A stretch of DNA of 64,000 bases. It comes from Planctomycetales bacterium 10988 (GTDB lineage: Bacteria > Planctomycetota > Planctomycetia > Pirellulales > Pb10988). This document shows, piece after piece, positions 62,687-64,000 of the stretch. The notes below the pieces were generated by a model, which was not told the origin of the DNA, did no database searches, and saw only the letters and a list, made by a program, of their open reading frames with translations. The position numbers were made by a program, and so were the translations under genes. Positions within the stretch are counted from its first letter, which is position 1. The number at the start of each line of letters is the position of its first letter. The stretch covers positions 1,240,001 through 1,304,000 of the forward strand of contig CP043547.1 of assembly GCA_009664345.1 (NCBI GenBank), written 5' to 3'.

Positions 62687-63995
62687 ATTTCTGCTCCGTG
62701 ATTTTGTTAGCGGCTTCCTGCCCTTGATGAAAGGCTACATCTGACCAGATATAGTTCCATCGACCGTAAAGTCCCATTGTTATAATGTTAAATTGTTTCA
62801 ACCATGCGGTGATTTCTGACACAGCCGTTGCGCGCTGGTGATCGGAGAGAATATACGCCCTTGGCACAAAAATATGATTGATAGATTGTATATCTTCTAT
62901 AACACGAAAGTTTAACATCTTCGAAAGTTGTTGAACTGCGTGTTCAACCAATTCATCTATATTTAGATCCTCATCATCGCGACGAAAGATTTCAGCTTGT
63001 AAAGCGGTCTTACCCTCAGCAAGTGCAACTGGAGATAAATTAGATGGAACGGATACACGAGAAAATTCAACCTCTGGATCATAAATATAGAACCAGTGAT
63101 TATCAGTAAGCTTAGGTTGATTAATCACTAGATTGACACACAGCAACTTGGTGCAACGTAGCTTCTCGGCTGCCTGCTGAATGGTTGCCGGTGCGTCTTT
63201 GATAATACGAATTAATTGATTAAGCGGTATCGAAGAGGCTAGATGTTGATAGTGTTCTTTCTGACCATTTTCAAATTTAACCCACTGTTTTATAGGATCG
63301 ATTTCTACCGCTTTCATTTTGGTAGAAATGTCGAGCCCCTTATATAAGGACTCGAAGAATCCAAAGAAACCGCCTTGAGCTGGATACCGAAATGCTGCAA
63401 ACGCCGCTTGGCTTTCAGGCTGAGGTCCTAAAGAACCAGCAATAATTTTATGTAGTTGTGAAGGAAGAAGCCTCCCCCCTAACCAATCGATGGATAAGTC
63501 TTGCATTTCACAACGCCAATATTTTTTTGTATAAACTTTGTAGAATTTTTCTGTCAGAAAATCTCCATACTGGGCTATACACCACTCAAGATAATTCTCA
63601 GGCGTCTTTGGATTCGCAGCTTGTTCTAAATGGGCATCAATTAAATCTTGAAGGGCTGCTGTTTTTACTTCCAGCGGTTGTTCATGAAGATGGTTTTGTA
63701 CTGGATAGGTAAACCACTTACCTTGATAGTAATTCTGAACATGGCTCTTCGGAATTTCAACGACGTCTTTCGCCGATTTTTTTATCATTTCAACAAACGT
63801 TGGATTCTTTGAATGGCTAATATGTGCGCCTTGATCAAAGTAAACGCCGTCTTGCTGATGAGAATAGGCATGGCCCCCAAGATGACTTTGGGCTTCAAAG
63901 ATTTTCGCACCAGGGGCATTCAGCGCACAGCCGAGGCCGGATAGGCCCGCTCCGAGAATCACGAGGCCTTGCACAGTCTCACCTTCCTTGCCCAT
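62634..63995 (-). CDS. FAD-dependent oxidoreductase (UGM / protoporphyrinogen-oxidase-like)
   Basis: About 453 residues. The FAD site is VILGAGLSGLGCAL with the Glu-containing strand IFEAQSHLGGHAYS, then GVYFDQGAHISH. Middle blocks KVYTKKYWRCEMQDLSIDWLGGRLLPSQ resemble UDP-galactopyranose mutase-like proteins found in glycan gene clusters. The catalytic role (oxidation or mutase) is not clear. The ATG at 63995 is five bases from the window edge; an upstream start cannot be excluded, and a GTG at about 63977 is an alternative. Confidence 0.8.
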   Translation of the reverse strand: MGKEGETVQGLVILGAGLSGLGCALNAPGAKIFEAQSHLGGHAYSHQQDGVYFDQGAHISHSKNPTFVEMIKKSAKDVVEIPKSHVQNYYQGKWFTYPVQNHLHEQPLEVKTAALQDLIDAHLEQAANPKTPENYLEWCIAQYGDFLTEKFYKVYTKKYWRCEMQDLSIDWLGGRLLPSQLHKIIAGSLGPQPESQAAFAAFRYPAQGGFFGFFESLYKGLDISTKMKAVEIDPIKQWVKFENGQKEHYQHLASSIPLNQLIRIIKDAPATIQQAAEKLRCTKLLCVNLVINQPKLTDNHWFYIYDPEVEFSRVSVPSNLSPVALAEGKTALQAEIFRRDDEDLNIDELVEHAVQQLSKMLNFRVIEDIQSINHIFVPRAYILSDHQRATAVSEITAWLKQFNIITMGLYGRWNYIWSDVAFHQGQEAANKITEQKYDSAGNIARSSRIQRAG

Positions 63996-64000
63996 TGAAG

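Noticed and set aside
1-64000. CRISPR arrays, prophage or intact insertion sequences
   Set aside because: No evenly spaced direct repeats, and no transposase, integrase or cas-like protein was visible in any frame.
1-64000. tRNA or rRNA genes
   Set aside because: No gap showed the T-loop or acceptor-stem pattern of a tRNA, and no rRNA-like sequence was seen.

Overview
The window looks like a chromosomal segment of a planctomycete (class Planctomycetia, probably Pirellulales-like). Base composition is moderate. The markers are a DUF1501 / PSCyt1-DUF1549-DUF1553 gene pair, a DUF1598-type membrane protein next to an ECF sigma factor, large Ser/Thr kinases with the planctomycete 'WQxxxL' N-terminal module, a secreted sulfatase, two NfeD proteins with FloA, and the futalosine menaquinone genes. 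No rRNA, tRNA, CRISPR array, prophage or intact insertion sequence was seen.

Layout. 1-6440: end of an M28 peptidase, an MBL-fold hydrolase, a sulfatase with HEAT-like tail, and a Ski2-like helicase. 6836-14090: a nitrogen assimilation unit, lysR-gltB-gltD. 14211-20718: a PPP-like phosphohydrolase, a six-TM protein with a DE/HE motif, an ECF sigma factor overlapping a DUF1598-type membrane protein, and a secreted alpha/beta hydrolase. 20808-27428: PhoH/PIN protein and the phosphate uptake genes pstS, pstC-pstA, pstB (all minus strand), with terminators and a Pho-box-like repeat. 27883-33131: nfeD, nfeD, floA and a co-translated small membrane protein, a probable membrane microdomain operon. 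33287-38812: mqnA-mqnC, an ABC ATPase, a pteridine-reductase-like SDR, ung and dus. 38840-41502: SDR, Gfo/Idh and SpsF-like cytidylyltransferase, a surface-sugar unit. 41697-46374: the DUF1501/DUF1553 pair. 46910-50833: thiL, tsaE and a penicillin-acylase-family protein. 50884-56577: an active-looking kinase with zinc ribbons and MORN-like repeats, a gene remnant, and a WD40 protein with a degenerate kinase domain. 56851-64000: an M50-like peptidase, a UDPGP-family uridylyltransferase, and a glycan cluster (GT-C-like membrane protein, GT2, FAD oxidoreductase).

Most notable observations: (1) a family of about 80-bp dispersed elements with imperfect terminal inverted repeats (outer GCCAGTGGTCAAAA / TTTTGACNACNAACTC, with an inner CACTT..AAGTG hairpin) in at least four, probably six, intergenic gaps, one directly after the gltB stop; (2) the WD40 protein at 54145-56577 has lost the usual kinase catalytic residues; (3) the large NfeD protein has two ClpP-like domains that both lack the expected serine; (4) PstA carries an extra loop of about 90 residues facing the periplasm; (5) the sigma factor overlaps a single-pass protein that may regulate it. 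All functional statements are read from sequence and family knowledge; no searches were run.
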